Shown: one piece after another, positions 43,956-55,226 of the stretch | How positions within the stretch are numbered: the first letter of the stretch is position 1 | Layout of the letters: every line of letters begins with the position of its first letter | Assembly: GCA_947626265.1 (NCBI GenBank) | Contig: CANQRM010000011.1 | Span: 32,867 to 96,866, forward strand | From: an uncultured Oscillospiraceae bacterium | GTDB lineage: Bacteria > Bacillota > Clostridia > Oscillospirales > Oscillospiraceae | DNA length: 64,000 nucleotides | Direction: 5' to 3' | Translations under genes and position numbers: made by a program | The notes under the pieces: model-generated | What the model saw: only the letters and a program-made list of their open reading frames with translations | Databases searched by the model: none | Told to the model about the DNA's origin: nothing

Positions 43956-45848
43956 TTATAATAATTTCCTGCTAAACTCAATCAAAGTACCGCCGCCCGG
44001 GCCAAACATCGCCATGATCATATAGAACAGCAGCATCGCAGGATATAACAGCCGTCCCCATTTGTCAGTCGCCCTGTTCCATACTTCGCGCGCCGCTCCT
44101 CCGGCTCTCTCCGGGTCTATGCTCCACAGGGTAATGAAGGTGAAAAAGAATCCAGTCGCATAGACAGCGCAAAACCGGTTGTAATCCGACCCTGTATAGC
44201 AAGATGCGAATAGGCCGGCCACTGTGCAAAAGAGCAGCAAGGGTATATACCTTCCCAGCTTGTCATGGCTTTTTTTGCACATCGTCAGTATCCAGGCGGA
44301 GGTCAGCAGTATGAGAGGCAAAAAGAAAAGGATCATCATCCCCAGCATGGGAATGCCATTGGCGAACAATATCTCACTGTGAGCGTTCCCGACCTGACCT
44401 GAACTGCTTGTATAGTGATTAACGCTTAGCAGCCAATCAAATATCACTGCGGGGTCATTGTGCTCCTGGATATAGGCCCACGCCTCATCATAGGGAACTG
44501 CCGGTTTGGCGATAAAACCCACGTAGACAGCCACTGCCACGGAAGATATGGACGTGATGATCAGATTGACAAGGTATTTCTTGTTTTTTGTCACATACCA
44601 TTTATATAAAAGCAGGCAAAATACAAACGGTATGAGCAGTGTCAAATACATCTCATGGGTCAGGATCGCCATCAGGGAGAGCACTGGAATAAGAAACGTA
44701 CCTTTCTCTTTAATGAGCGTGATACAGATGAGAAGGAACGCGATGAGCAGAAACTGATCCAGTCTTCCGAAAGCGTTTGCCGTAAATAAATACATCACGC
44801 CAAACGGCATGCAGAGGTATAGCGGCCAGCACTTCTCCATCTCTGCGCGACGCCCTAAATTCCGCTTGTCATACAGGATCACCAGCTCCAGCGCCAGCAT
44901 CACAACGATACAGGCCAGGCAGAACAGCGGCCAGTTCTGCGGCGTGAGATGGAAGCGGAGAAGCTCCATGATGGTCCCTGCAAACGATCTTCTGACAAAG
45001 CCCAGATTCTGCCACGTAAATTCATATTGGCCCACGATATGCAGATTGTCGGCATATCCGGCAAAGGGCCAATACTGGATGACCCCCACGGCAAAGAGCA
45101 GCATGGTCAGGAACGCAGCGGGATAGCGTTTGACCAGACTCTGTACCGGCGCCAGGACGAACAGGACAAAAAGTACCACGAAGGCGATCAGCGCAGCCAA
45201 TGCGGCAGATGTGAGATCATATGTCTCATAAGTCAGCGGAAATCTTCCATTTTCGATCAATGCGCCGTCTTTAAAGAGCTGACACTCCGGATTCTTTTGA
45301 AGTGTGTTTGTCGTGATCAGCGCCTGTGCAAAATTCTCTGCATCAACACCTACCGACTCCAGCACCAGTTCAGCCTCGCCGACATACCAAAAATTATGTG
45401 TATATATCCTGGCATTGGCCCACTCGTTGTTCACAAAGTCGGTGATTGGAAGAAACCCTTCTTCTGTCTTATCCCCCATCGTCAGGGTATATTTGAATCC
45501 CACACCTGTTGGTTCAGCAGAGTAATTCACTCCCAATGCTACGGTGATGTGTGGCGTATGTTCAAGTATAAGTTCTTGGCGAAACGTCTGACCATCGAAA
45601 AAACCGTCAATGTATTCATTCCCATCACGAATAGCACATACATAGCAGTTCTTAAAGAGTGAAATGATCCCAATGATAATAGATATTACAAGTAAAAATA
45701 TTATTCTCCCTGTAATACCCTTTAGAGTTTTTTGGGCACGCTGCTTTTCTTCAGCGATATCCGCATTGTGTACAACATCTTTTATATCTGTGTCCTTGTT
45801 CACACCTTTCTTACTTTTGGCGCTTTTTTGCTTTATATTTGGATTCAT
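43956..45848 (-). CDS. Large membrane protein, GT-C-like glycosyltransferase with extracytoplasmic beta domain (copy A)
   Basis: A 630-residue protein: a charged N-terminus, a helix near 50-70, then an extracytoplasmic beta-rich domain (about 75-205: TFRQELILEHTPHITVALG, GFKYTLTMGDKTEEGFLPITDFVNNEWANARIY), then about ten helices. The conserved segment QYEFTWQNLGFVRRSFAGTIMELL and a membrane-edge FGRLDQF suggest a GT-C lipid-sugar-dependent transferase. It is a paralogue of 47943-49748. With the GT2 gene beside it, it would add side sugars to the glycan outside the membrane. Function is inferred from fold and context. Confidence 0.7.
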   Translation of the reverse strand: MNPNIKQKSAKSKKGVNKDTDIKDVVHNADIAEEKQRAQKTLKGITGRIIFLLVISIIIGIISLFKNCYVCAIRDGNEYIDGFFDGQTFRQELILEHTPHITVALGVNYSAEPTGVGFKYTLTMGDKTEEGFLPITDFVNNEWANARIYTHNFWYVGEAELVLESVGVDAENFAQALITTNTLQKNPECQLFKDGALIENGRFPLTYETYDLTSAALAALIAFVVLFVLFVLAPVQSLVKRYPAAFLTMLLFAVGVIQYWPFAGYADNLHIVGQYEFTWQNLGFVRRSFAGTIMELLRFHLTPQNWPLFCLACIVVMLALELVILYDKRNLGRRAEMEKCWPLYLCMPFGVMYLFTANAFGRLDQFLLIAFLLICITLIKEKGTFLIPVLSLMAILTHEMYLTLLIPFVFCLLLYKWYVTKNKKYLVNLIITSISSVAVAVYVGFIAKPAVPYDEAWAYIQEHNDPAVIFDWLLSVNHYTSSSGQVGNAHSEILFANGIPMLGMMILFFLPLILLTSAWILTMCKKSHDKLGRYIPLLLFCTVAGLFASCYTGSDYNRFCAVYATGFFFTFITLWSIDPERAGGAAREVWNRATDKWGRLLYPAMLLFYMIMAMFGPGGGTLIEFSRKLL

Positions 45849-45996
45849 TATAGACCTCTCCTATCCAAGGATATACCTCTTCTATATCGTGATGGCTGGC
45901 ATAGTATCTTGCCCATACATTGCAGTAGCAGGTCTTATACCAGACATCAAAAGCTGAGGTCCTGGATAGGCTCAGGCAACAAGTCGCTCAGGCGTC

Positions 45997-46614
45997 TTAG
46001 TCGTAATACACTCTTCCGGCTAATGCCATCTGCAGATCCGTCGATGGTATCTCGGCATCACCAACGAAAAGCGCCATCGCGTCCGCGTCACTGCGGCCGC
46101 CCAGCGTAGCCAATGAGAACGCGTTTGCCGTCTCGCTTTCACAATTCCTTGTGAATTGAATAGTGTACTCTCCCGGCTGCACTTTTATCCTGGGTATGTC
46201 AAGTTCTCTGAACTGGCCGTCCGCAATGCCCTGCAGATCCTGCAAAGTCCAGGAGCCAAGCACACTTTCGCTTCCATCGGCGCTGCGCAGGACAGCAGTC
46301 AACGTATCATCTGGTTCATAAGACAGATTCCAATGTACAGGCCGTATGATCAGCTTTCGCAGCTCCACCTCCCTATCCAGGATGATCCTCTGGGACACCG
46401 CTTGATCCCTGATCTCCTGTACTGTCGAAGTTGCGGCATTGATCACGTCAGACCCATACACATATCGCTCGGTGCTCGGCAAATAGCTGATGACCGCGGG
46501 GATCTGGAAAGACAATATGCCAGCCAGCAGGACAGCCAGCATCTGCGGTCTTGACAGAGAGAACGGCAATATGCTCCTCTTTTCTTCGCTGTATACCCCC
46601 CCCCCCGTTTCCAA
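45997..46614 (-). CDS. C-terminal part of frameshifted GT-C-like membrane protein
   Basis: This frame, open from a TTG at 46614, has no ribosome site of its own. It starts in the C11 tract and reads GVYSEEKRSILPFSLSRPQ, a transmembrane helix (MLAVLLAGILSFQIPAVISYL), then an extracytoplasmic beta domain (IILDREVELRKLIIRPVHWN; IKVQPGEYTIQFTRN) related in style to that of the neighbouring GT-C-like proteins. It continues the upstream gene if the tract had 12 (or 9) C, giving a 629-residue protein similar in length to its 601- and 630-residue neighbours. I read it as the 3' half of one phase-variable gene rather than an independent gene. Confidence 0.7.
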   Translation of the reverse strand: METGGGVYSEEKRSILPFSLSRPQMLAVLLAGILSFQIPAVISYLPSTERYVYGSDVINAATSTVQEIRDQAVSQRIILDREVELRKLIIRPVHWNLSYEPDDTLTAVLRSADGSESVLGSWTLQDLQGIADGQFRELDIPRIKVQPGEYTIQFTRNCESETANAFSLATLGGRSDADAMALFVGDAEIPSTDLQMALAGRVYYD

Positions 46615-47885
46615 TTTTTCCCGGTCATTGCAGGCGCTCCACTCCGACTACTCGCGGCCAGTCCAATGAATATGAGGCCGCCGAAAAAGACGGACTGCGC
46701 AATAGCCTGGAGATTGCTTATATTAAAAACGTTCTTGAACGGCCAATCATAAATAATGCCCGCGTCCTTGATGAGATCGAAGCCATGAAGCCCCAGGATC
46801 CCATCGGTGAGAAAATAATACATACCCCCGCTGCTGCTCCCATATTTCAGCCAAACGCATATCATAAGTCCCACCTGGACAAAGCAGCCGGCAACAGCGT
46901 ATTTTCCGTCTCCACACAGCAGGGCCAGAACGAGAAACGGCGTCAGGAGCATGAGATGCTGCGGGTGATAGCCGTTCATCCCATAGAACAGCATGCCCAC
47001 CCAGTAGCATGACAACAGCGCCCGCCGCTCCCATCCGGGGGCAGAAGCATCCATCCTGATATACGCATAGCTGTACAGCACGACCATCGCGACGATAAAC
47101 ACGTTCGTCAGTCCAAATGTGCTGCAAAACGTGGATGGAAGAAATGTGGTCGGGAACTTCATGACCATGTTCACGTATGCCGCCGAATGGATATAGGGCA
47201 GCGTGCACAGGATATAGGGCACTGCGAAAACGGCACACATCCCCAGCACCCGAAGGATCTTCTTCTCTTTTATCAGCAGAAGAGCGATAAAGAAGAACGC
47301 CCCAAAAGGCTTGCAGCATAGACTGACACCAAAGGCCAGGCAGAAAAACAGCCTGTTCTTTGCATTGCCCCAGTCCGAGAAGAAAAAGTACAGTCCAAGG
47401 GTCGTGAAAAAGGCATAGGAAGTATCGTACATGCCCATTATGAATGTGATAAAGAAGGGCAGCGGAGAATAGTACCAAAGTTTTCTGGTCGCAGCATTAT
47501 CTTCCAGGCCGCTCTTCAGGGCGATCCTTTCCACCAGCATTCCCGTGGCAAAGAAGAACGCGATAGGTATGAGCTTATTCCAAAGCATCGCCCAATAAGG
47601 GATCGTCAGCATATCAAAATTCAGCAGTCCCAGGAGCTTCAAGGGTGCATTCCAGACTGCGTATACCAGCGGCAGGAAGATCGGATAGATACCGATCGTT
47701 CCCATCACATTCCGTATCTCTTCATACATGTCTGCGATGTGCCCATCCAAAATCAGTTTTCCGCAATATATCATCCCCGCCTGATCCCAGTAGAAATCGA
47801 ATAAGACCGTCGAACAAAGTGCAAAGACGATCCATATCACTTTATAGACGATTGCTCTGTTGTCACTTCTTAAAGACATATCCAT
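46443..47885 (-). CDS. GT-C/GT87-like membrane glycosyltransferase, frame broken at C11 tract
   Basis: A polytopic protein with about nine helices. Elements such as FDFYWDQAGMIYCGKLILDGHIADMYEEIRN, GIYPIFLPLVYAVWNAPLKLLG and FGVSLCCKPFGAFFFIALLLIKEKK resemble GT-C mannosyltransferases of the GT87 kind. The ATG at 47885 follows AGGGAGG. Real coding ends near KNWKRGGG at the C11 tract (46596-46606). Beyond it this frame runs about 50 residues of Cys/Arg/Ser-rich out-of-frame sequence to a stop at 46443, while good coding continues in the next frame. One extra C gives the complete protein. It probably adds a sugar to the polymer from a lipid carrier. Confidence 0.75.
   Translation of the reverse strand: MDMSLRSDNRAIVYKVIWIVFALCSTVLFDFYWDQAGMIYCGKLILDGHIADMYEEIRNVMGTIGIYPIFLPLVYAVWNAPLKLLGLLNFDMLTIPYWAMLWNKLIPIAFFFATGMLVERIALKSGLEDNAATRKLWYYSPLPFFITFIMGMYDTSYAFFTTLGLYFFFSDWGNAKNRLFFCLAFGVSLCCKPFGAFFFIALLLIKEKKILRVLGMCAVFAVPYILCTLPYIHSAAYVNMVMKFPTTFLPSTFCSTFGLTNVFIVAMVVLYSYAYIRMDASAPGWERRALLSCYWVGMLFYGMNGYHPQHLMLLTPFLVLALLCGDGKYAVAGCFVQVGLMICVWLKYGSSSGGMYYFLTDGILGLHGFDLIKDAGIIYDWPFKNVFNISNLQAIAQSVFFGGLIFIGLAASSRSGAPAMTGKNWKRGGGYTAKKRGAYCRSLCQDRRCWLSCWLAYCLSRSPRSSAICRAPSDMCMGLT
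46596..46606. repeat. C11 homopolymer tract at the frame break in GT-C gene
   Basis: Eleven C on the plus strand (G11 in the coding sense) exactly where the coding frame changes. Twelve or nine would fuse the two halves. Confidence 0.88.
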
Positions 47886-47942
47886 TTTGTCCTCCCTATC
47901 GTTGCCTCTTAAAGGCATATTTATTGTATTTCCTTTATCGAT

Positions 47943-49748
47943 TCACGCCGCGCTGAACAGCGCCTGTACGATCGTCTTTATATTTGCCGAGATCAGCAGT
48001 ACATTCTCTCCCACGCCCATCGTTATAAACATATAAATGAGTGGCAGGCCCGGGTACATCAGCTTTCCGAAGCGCCGGAAGAATGGAATGTATACCTCCC
48101 GCGCCGACTCCCGCACGCCCTCCCTGTCCATGCTCCAAAGCGTAAGGAAGGAGAAAAACACGCCAATGCCAAACATAGCTTCCCATCTGCCATAATCAGA
48201 TGCAGTAAACATAACCAGAGGAAGTGACACCGCGACGCAGGGAAACAGCAGTACGATCAGCTTCCCAAGCAGATCCTTCTGCCGCTTGTAATAGGCTCGA
48301 ATCCATAGGCATGCCATGACAATCAGCGGCATGAGTATCAGCGCCGTCAGCACCGCGCTGGGGATGCCATTGAATCTCAAGATATCGCTCTGGGCGTTCG
48401 CTATATTGGACATTCTGCTCGTGTAAAAGTCAGCTCCCAACAACCAATCCCAGATCATATCGGGATTGCCATGGGTCTGCATATAATTCCACGCCTCTTC
48501 ATAAGTGACGGACGGATGAGAAAAGGCACCCACATATAGTGAAAGAAAAATCGACACAGAAGATGAGACTGCCAAAGAAATGTAATATTTCTTCTCCCGG
48601 GTCAGATACCACTTATAGAGCAGTAGGCAGAATATAAATGGAACAAAAAGTACGAGGTATACCTCATGCGTCAAAACCGCTATTGCGGAGAAAATCGGTA
48701 TCAACCACATCCCCCGCTCTTTGATGACCGCGATACAGCTGAGCAAAAACGCGATGATCAGAAGCTGGTCCAGCCGGGCAAAGTAGTTCTGCTCAAAAAA
48801 CGCCATGACCGCAAAGGGCAGGCACAGGAACAGGAAGAAACACTTCTCCATACTCCGCCGTTCCGTGATGTGCCGCTTGTCGTACAGGATGCACAGCTCC
48901 AGCCCCAGCATCAGCGCGATACAGACGATGCCATAGAGGATATAGGACCGCTGGGTGAAGCTGAATCCAAATAGTTCCATGACCGTTCCCGCAAGGGACC
49001 GCCGCACAAAGCCCAAGTTCTGCCAGCTGAAATAGTATTGTGCCGTAACGTGCTTGAAGCCCGTATAGGCCTGAAAATTCGGGTATTTCAGGAGCAGGCC
49101 CAGCAGGAACAGGATCGCTGTCATATAGGCCAGCGGGTATTCCCGGATGCTCTTTCTCGCTTTCTGCACAAAGGCGGCAAGGATAAAGGCGGCGAGAAAA
49201 GCCATGAGCATCACCCGCGGAAGTTGGTCAAAGCGCAGCATCAGGCGGGATATCGACAAGCTGCCGTTTTCGATGGGCTTCCCGTTTTTATATAGTTTGC
49301 ACTCCGGGTGCGGCTGGAGCGTGTTGGTGGTGATCAGGAACGTGGCATAATTGCCGTCCCCAAGGCCCACCGCCTTCAGGACCAGCTCCGCCTCGCCCAC
49401 ATAGTTGATGCCGCCGGTCATGATCCGGATATGCCCCCACTCGTTATTCACATTTGCTGTCACCGGCGAAAAGCCGGTGACCTCCCTATCGCCCATCGTG
49501 AGCGTATATTGGATGCCCATATCCTGGGCCTCGTCGGTATATGACGGTAAAACACCTATGGAGATGACCGGTGTATGCTCCAGTACCAACTCCTGCCGGT
49601 ATATCTCTCCACCCATCAGCGCCTCGGTGTATTCCTCGCCGTTGCGCACGGTGGTCTGATACATATCCGTCGTCATGCTGATGAACCCAACGAGCAACGC
49701 AAATATCGCAGCTATGACTATGCTCCTTGTGACGATCGAATTTTTCAT
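47943..49748 (-). CDS. Large membrane protein, GT-C-like glycosyltransferase with extracytoplasmic beta domain (copy B)
   Basis: A 601-residue paralogue of the protein at 43956-45848. It has the N-terminal helix (SIVIAAIFALLVGFISM), an extracytoplasmic beta domain (YRQELVLEHTPVISIGVLPSY; IQYTLTMGDREVTGFSPVTANVNNEWGHIRI), then ten or so helices with AQYYFSWQNLGFVRRSLAGTVMELFGF and YFARLDQLLIIAFLL. The start at 49748 follows AGGAAG; the ATG at 49769 has no site and overlaps the upstream gene. The duplicated pair may add two different sugars or the same sugar at two places. No tract of simple repeats is seen in either. Confidence 0.7.
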   Translation of the reverse strand: MKNSIVTRSIVIAAIFALLVGFISMTTDMYQTTVRNGEEYTEALMGGEIYRQELVLEHTPVISIGVLPSYTDEAQDMGIQYTLTMGDREVTGFSPVTANVNNEWGHIRIMTGGINYVGEAELVLKAVGLGDGNYATFLITTNTLQPHPECKLYKNGKPIENGSLSISRLMLRFDQLPRVMLMAFLAAFILAAFVQKARKSIREYPLAYMTAILFLLGLLLKYPNFQAYTGFKHVTAQYYFSWQNLGFVRRSLAGTVMELFGFSFTQRSYILYGIVCIALMLGLELCILYDKRHITERRSMEKCFFLFLCLPFAVMAFFEQNYFARLDQLLIIAFLLSCIAVIKERGMWLIPIFSAIAVLTHEVYLVLFVPFIFCLLLYKWYLTREKKYYISLAVSSSVSIFLSLYVGAFSHPSVTYEEAWNYMQTHGNPDMIWDWLLGADFYTSRMSNIANAQSDILRFNGIPSAVLTALILMPLIVMACLWIRAYYKRQKDLLGKLIVLLFPCVAVSLPLVMFTASDYGRWEAMFGIGVFFSFLTLWSMDREGVRESAREVYIPFFRRFGKLMYPGLPLIYMFITMGVGENVLLISANIKTIVQALFSAA

Positions 49749-49761
49749 ATTCTTCCTGCCT

Positions 49762-50871
49762 TTACACATTTTTTATACACGTCCGTGCCGCGCGGAGGAC
49801 CTCATCCTCCCCCACCGCCAGCACACACGGCGCCGCGCCCTGTTTCACGCAGTCCGGGCGGCTCACCCCGCAGGGGATACATGCCAGCGCGTCCTTCTGC
49901 GCTGTCACCGCCCGGCAGTTTTCCGGCAGGTCCGGGTCCGGGAAAAAACGGCCGTATTCCCAGCATCCGCACACGATCACCGTCGGCGCACCGCAGGCCA
50001 TGGCCATGTGGGCGCTGCCGGAGTCGTTGGCCAGGACAAGGCCGCAGCCAAAGAGCAGCTCCGCGAGCCGCCGCAGGTCCGTCCTGCCGCACAGGTCATC
50101 CGCCGGGACGGAGAGCTTTGCGCACAGTACCTCGCCCAGGGCCCGCTCTCCCTCCGTGCCGCAGACCAGCACCTCTCTGCCAGTCTCCCTGCTAAGGGCG
50201 CCGGCCACAGCGGCGAATCGCTCCACAGGCCACTGCTTGGCCGGACCGCCTCCCGCGCCGGGGAACACCATGATCGGCCCGGAGTGCCTGTCCTCCCTTT
50301 CGGCCCGGTCCAGCGAGAACGGCGCCAGCGGGCCGTCATACAGCCCCGCGCCCCGCAGGTACTGTGCATTTCGTTCCCGCTCGCGGCGGGCGTCCACCGG
50401 CACCAGTTCATCCGCCAGCGCGTCCGTCCGGCGCTTCAGCTTCGGCAGGGAGCAGCCCTGCATGGTGTCCGGCAGGATACGCCGATTGGCAGTGATGGCC
50501 AGCGCATAGAGATCAGACAGGATATGCCGCTCCGCCGGCATGACCAGCACCGTACCGGCGTGCACGCTTTTGAGCCGCCGGATATTTCCGGGCCGGGCCA
50601 GAAAACCGTGGGGCAGGGCGATGACCTCTTCAAACAGGCCCGTGAGCGCGGCGAACTGCTCCATCCCGGCTCCCTGCCGGCAGACCAGCTTTACCCGCAG
50701 GCCCCGCCGGACCAGCGCCCGCACGGCGGAGCACGCCTCAACAAGGTCGCCCAGAGACGCAAGACACACGATAGCGACGGTGCCCTGCTCCCCGGCCGCT
50801 CTCCCGGCCGGCAGGCCGCGCATGAGCAGGCCGTATACTGCGCCGCCGGCCCAGTTTTTCAAACGGCGCAT
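49762..50871 (-). CDS. Glycosyltransferase family 9 (heptosyltransferase-like)
   Basis: A 369-residue GT9 protein with the ADP-heptose:LPS heptosyltransferase fold: VAIVCLASLGDLVEACSAVRALVRRGLRVKLVC at the N-terminus, PIMVFPGAGGGPAKQWPVERFAAVAGAL in the middle and the donor-site motif LVLANDSGSAHMAMACGAPTVIVCG near residue 285. ADP-heptose made by the hld genes of this locus is the natural donor. The acceptor would be the growing glycan rather than a known lipid A core. It overlaps the upstream gene by 13 bases. Confidence 0.9.
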   Translation of the reverse strand: MRRLKNWAGGAVYGLLMRGLPAGRAAGEQGTVAIVCLASLGDLVEACSAVRALVRRGLRVKLVCRQGAGMEQFAALTGLFEEVIALPHGFLARPGNIRRLKSVHAGTVLVMPAERHILSDLYALAITANRRILPDTMQGCSLPKLKRRTDALADELVPVDARRERERNAQYLRGAGLYDGPLAPFSLDRAEREDRHSGPIMVFPGAGGGPAKQWPVERFAAVAGALSRETGREVLVCGTEGERALGEVLCAKLSVPADDLCGRTDLRRLAELLFGCGLVLANDSGSAHMAMACGAPTVIVCGCWEYGRFFPDPDLPENCRAVTAQKDALACIPCGVSRPDCVKQGAAPCVLAVGEDEVLRAARTCIKNV

Positions 50872-52481
50872 GCCGCGCGGTCACTGCCCTTCCACCAAAT
50901 GATCTGTCCGTCCGCCGCGGCCAGCCGGGCGCACTCCTTCTCCGCATAACCGCTCATTTCAGCGGCAATGCCGCTCCTGTCACACACGACGGTATCGAAC
51001 GCCCCGTCCGCCTTCGCTATGTTCAGCGCGTCTCCGTACTCCACACGCACGTCCCGCTGTTTCAGAGCCGTCCGCAGGGTAACGGTGTCGGCCTCCATCT
51101 CCGGCGGGATGTAGAGCCAGACCCGGTCACCTTCCCGCGTCAGCGCCAGCGCCGCCTCCGAAACGCGCTCCGTCAGCGGACCGATGAAGCAGATGCGGCT
51201 GACCTTTCCGTCCTTGAGCTCGCCGGTGAGCGCTTTCCAATCGTCCACAGTCTTCTCCTGCCGCGGGGCGGCGACGCCGTTCAGGTCCAGCTTGTCCACC
51301 CTCTCCAGGATCATCTCCGCCGTGATGCTCTGCATGCACGCCGGTGCCTGCATCCCCCGGGGGCAAACGCGGCTCCAGTTCCCTGTCACCGACATGCAGT
51401 CGCTGCAGGCCGGGGCGACGATGTTCTCATTGCGCTCATAGCCGTAGTAGTGGACAGGCGTCGGCCCGAAGGACACGACGCAGGGGGTGGACATCTGCGA
51501 CGCCATATGTACGAGCCCGCCCTCGCTGTCCACGTGGCAGGCGGAGTTTTTCAGGATCACGGCGGTCTCCTCCAGCCGGCAGTCGAAGGCGTACCGGTCC
51601 GCGCCCTTCAGCGGCAGGCTGTCCCTGACGCCGGTCTGCACCACCAGCCAGTCGGGGTACCGGCTCTTGAACAGCGCAATGAACGCCTCTATCGTCTGCG
51701 GCGGCAGCACCTTCGTCTGGGCTGTGCCGCCCATTTTTTTATCGGCGCCGATATTGACGGTGATATATTTTCTGCCCTCCAGGTCGTAGCGCTTCAGCAC
51801 GGGAAAATACGCCGGGTCCAGGAGCAGGTTGGAATAGGCCTCTGCCATGTCCACCGCCCCGCCGCAGCCCAGCAGAGACCATTTCGTATTGCCATAGAAT
51901 TTCGCCCGGCGCAGGATGACCGACTCCCGCTCATGCTGATTGCCGATATCGATCCGTGTCGCCTTGGCGTGCTCCACGATGCGGCAGGCTGTCTCATAAA
52001 ACAGCGGCGCCTTTTCCCGTATCGCTCCCAAATTGCAGTGCCGGACCGTCAGGCCGTGGTCCAGGTGCAGCGCCATATCGTAGTAGGTGCAAGAGTTGTG
52101 GAACAGGCAGTTTTCTGCGTCGTGCACGACGGTCACGTTCTCCCGGCGACCGTAAACGAATCGGGCGAACTCCATCCGGTCCAGAAACAGGTCGACGGAG
52201 CACTCGCAGATGGTGCTCACCTCATCCACAAAGCGAAGATAGACGATATAATCCCCCATCGTGCCGCCCAGATAGATGGCCAGCCGCAGGGTATTCTCCG
52301 GCTCCAGCATGCCCTCCAGCCGGGCGCGCTGCTGGTAACGCTCGTTGAAATAGCAGCTGTGGCAGAGGTTGTCGTATTCGCCGTTGATCTCCTTGTTGAC
52401 GATGTTCTGCATGATCTCCGCCTTTTTGAATACATAAAGGCTGGAGCGGACCTTGCTGCACAGCTTACGCACAATGCCCAT
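50859..52481 (-). CDS. GT9-like glycosyltransferase with C-terminal Rossmann domain
   Basis: A 540-residue protein. Residues about 60-390 are a divergent GT9 fold: LAIYLGGTMGDYIVYLRFVDEV, a central KYITVNIGADKK strand, LPPQTIEAFIALFKSRYPDWLVV and the donor motif CHVDSEGGLVHMASQMSTPCVVSFGP. A cysteine-rich stretch (CSDCMSVTGNWSRVCPRG and PACM) follows. Residues about 410-540 look like a second small Rossmann domain (ICFIGPLTERVSEAALAL, FDTVVCDRSG). It is probably a glycosyltransferase using a nucleotide-heptose. The role of the second domain is unknown. Confidence 0.75.
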   Translation of the reverse strand: MGIVRKLCSKVRSSLYVFKKAEIMQNIVNKEINGEYDNLCHSCYFNERYQQRARLEGMLEPENTLRLAIYLGGTMGDYIVYLRFVDEVSTICECSVDLFLDRMEFARFVYGRRENVTVVHDAENCLFHNSCTYYDMALHLDHGLTVRHCNLGAIREKAPLFYETACRIVEHAKATRIDIGNQHERESVILRRAKFYGNTKWSLLGCGGAVDMAEAYSNLLLDPAYFPVLKRYDLEGRKYITVNIGADKKMGGTAQTKVLPPQTIEAFIALFKSRYPDWLVVQTGVRDSLPLKGADRYAFDCRLEETAVILKNSACHVDSEGGLVHMASQMSTPCVVSFGPTPVHYYGYERNENIVAPACSDCMSVTGNWSRVCPRGMQAPACMQSITAEMILERVDKLDLNGVAAPRQEKTVDDWKALTGELKDGKVSRICFIGPLTERVSEAALALTREGDRVWLYIPPEMEADTVTLRTALKQRDVRVEYGDALNIAKADGAFDTVVCDRSGIAAEMSGYAEKECARLAAADGQIIWWKGSDRAACAV

Positions 52482-53604
52482 TTTCTCTCTCCTGTTTGTT
52501 CTTTATGATGACGGCCGTCCCCGTATTATCAGGTAAAACACTGTAGAAAAAACCCTGCTCATCAGCGAATCTCCTAAGTGCCAGTTTCACGCCTCTGAAA
52601 AACTTCGACCGATAATCATGCACAAAGATACATCCGCCCTCGACCAATCGAGGGTAAAAATAACGCAGGCCGGAATAAATTGGTTTATAAAGATCACAGT
52701 CAATGCTCACAAAGCAGAATACTTCCTCCAAGCCCTCGGCCGTGTCCGGAAAATATCCCTTTCTGACGATGCAGTTCTGCGGATAACGCATCCTTTTCAG
52801 GACCTGATCAACGTTTATATCCGCATACCAATGCTTCTGCGGATCAGAATAGTCATACATACGCTCAAAATCCGCATCTGCCTGGGGAAAACCCTCAAAT
52901 GTATCAAACAGATATAGTTTCTTCTCAGGAAAATGCGCATTGATGACTTCCGCAAACGCCCCTTGCGCTACGCCAAGCTCTGCCACGGAACCCTCAAGTT
53001 TTCTTTCCCGTATCTCTTCTGCAATCAACGCAAAAGCGCTTGTTCTGGTCACGTCCGCTGTTTGATATACACTGTCATCCAATCGCTCATCAACAGATGT
53101 AAGGTGCATCGACAGAGCCATTCCATGCCCTTTAAAATACTGGTTCAGCGGGATAAATCTATGGTCAAACTCTTCGTCACCGGCAACGTTGACAATCGAG
53201 AGCAGACTGCATTCCTGCATTTCTTTCTTCAGCTCATCTATCCGGGCAAACAGCTCTGTACGGTCTGCTTCCAGCGTAGACATACGGCTGTCGTCCTCTT
53301 GGCGGGACTCCGTCTCCGCAAGCCGCTCTCGCAGCTCCTCCAGCTGCTTCCAGCTCTCATCCAGCCGGGCAAACAGCTCCGTCCGGTCTGTTTCCAGAAC
53401 GCCGATCCTCTCGTTCAGGACGGCTTCCATTTTGTCCATGCGCCCGGACAAGTCCTGCAGCGCCTTTTCGGCCGCCTCACAGCGGAGCGCATACTCGTGC
53501 CTTTTCTCCTCCAGGTCCGCCAGCCTTGTGTGCAGGCTGTCCAGAAGCCCCGCCAATTCCCCGCGGTGCGTCAGCTTTTCAAGCAGATCTTCGGTCCATG
53601 ACAA
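52465..53604 (-). CDS. TylF/MycF-type O-methyltransferase with N-terminal coiled coil
   Basis: A 379-residue protein. The first 130 residues are coiled coil, starting MSWTEDLLEKLTHRGELAGLLDSLH and including the unit LETDRTELFARLDESWKQL and a partial second one. Residues about 165-370 are a macrocin-O-methyltransferase-like SAM domain: GSVAELGVAQGAFAEVINAHFP, LYLFDTFEGFP, CFVSIDCDLYKPIYSGLRYFYPRL and GGCIFVHDY. It probably O-methylates a glycan sugar, perhaps as a chain-end cap. The head is nearly the same as that of the upstream pyruvyltransferase, so the two may dock on one scaffold. Confidence 0.85.
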   Translation of the reverse strand: MSWTEDLLEKLTHRGELAGLLDSLHTRLADLEEKRHEYALRCEAAEKALQDLSGRMDKMEAVLNERIGVLETDRTELFARLDESWKQLEELRERLAETESRQEDDSRMSTLEADRTELFARIDELKKEMQECSLLSIVNVAGDEEFDHRFIPLNQYFKGHGMALSMHLTSVDERLDDSVYQTADVTRTSAFALIAEEIRERKLEGSVAELGVAQGAFAEVINAHFPEKKLYLFDTFEGFPQADADFERMYDYSDPQKHWYADINVDQVLKRMRYPQNCIVRKGYFPDTAEGLEEVFCFVSIDCDLYKPIYSGLRYFYPRLVEGGCIFVHDYRSKFFRGVKLALRRFADEQGFFYSVLPDNTGTAVIIKNKQERENGHCA

Positions 53605-53625
53605 AAGTATCGCCCCTCTCCAAAG

Positions 53626-55182
<1,557 letters not shown>

Positions 55183-55226
55183 CTGGCCCCTCCCTTCGTT
55201 ACGTCATCCTGCCAGGCTGCCCGGAC

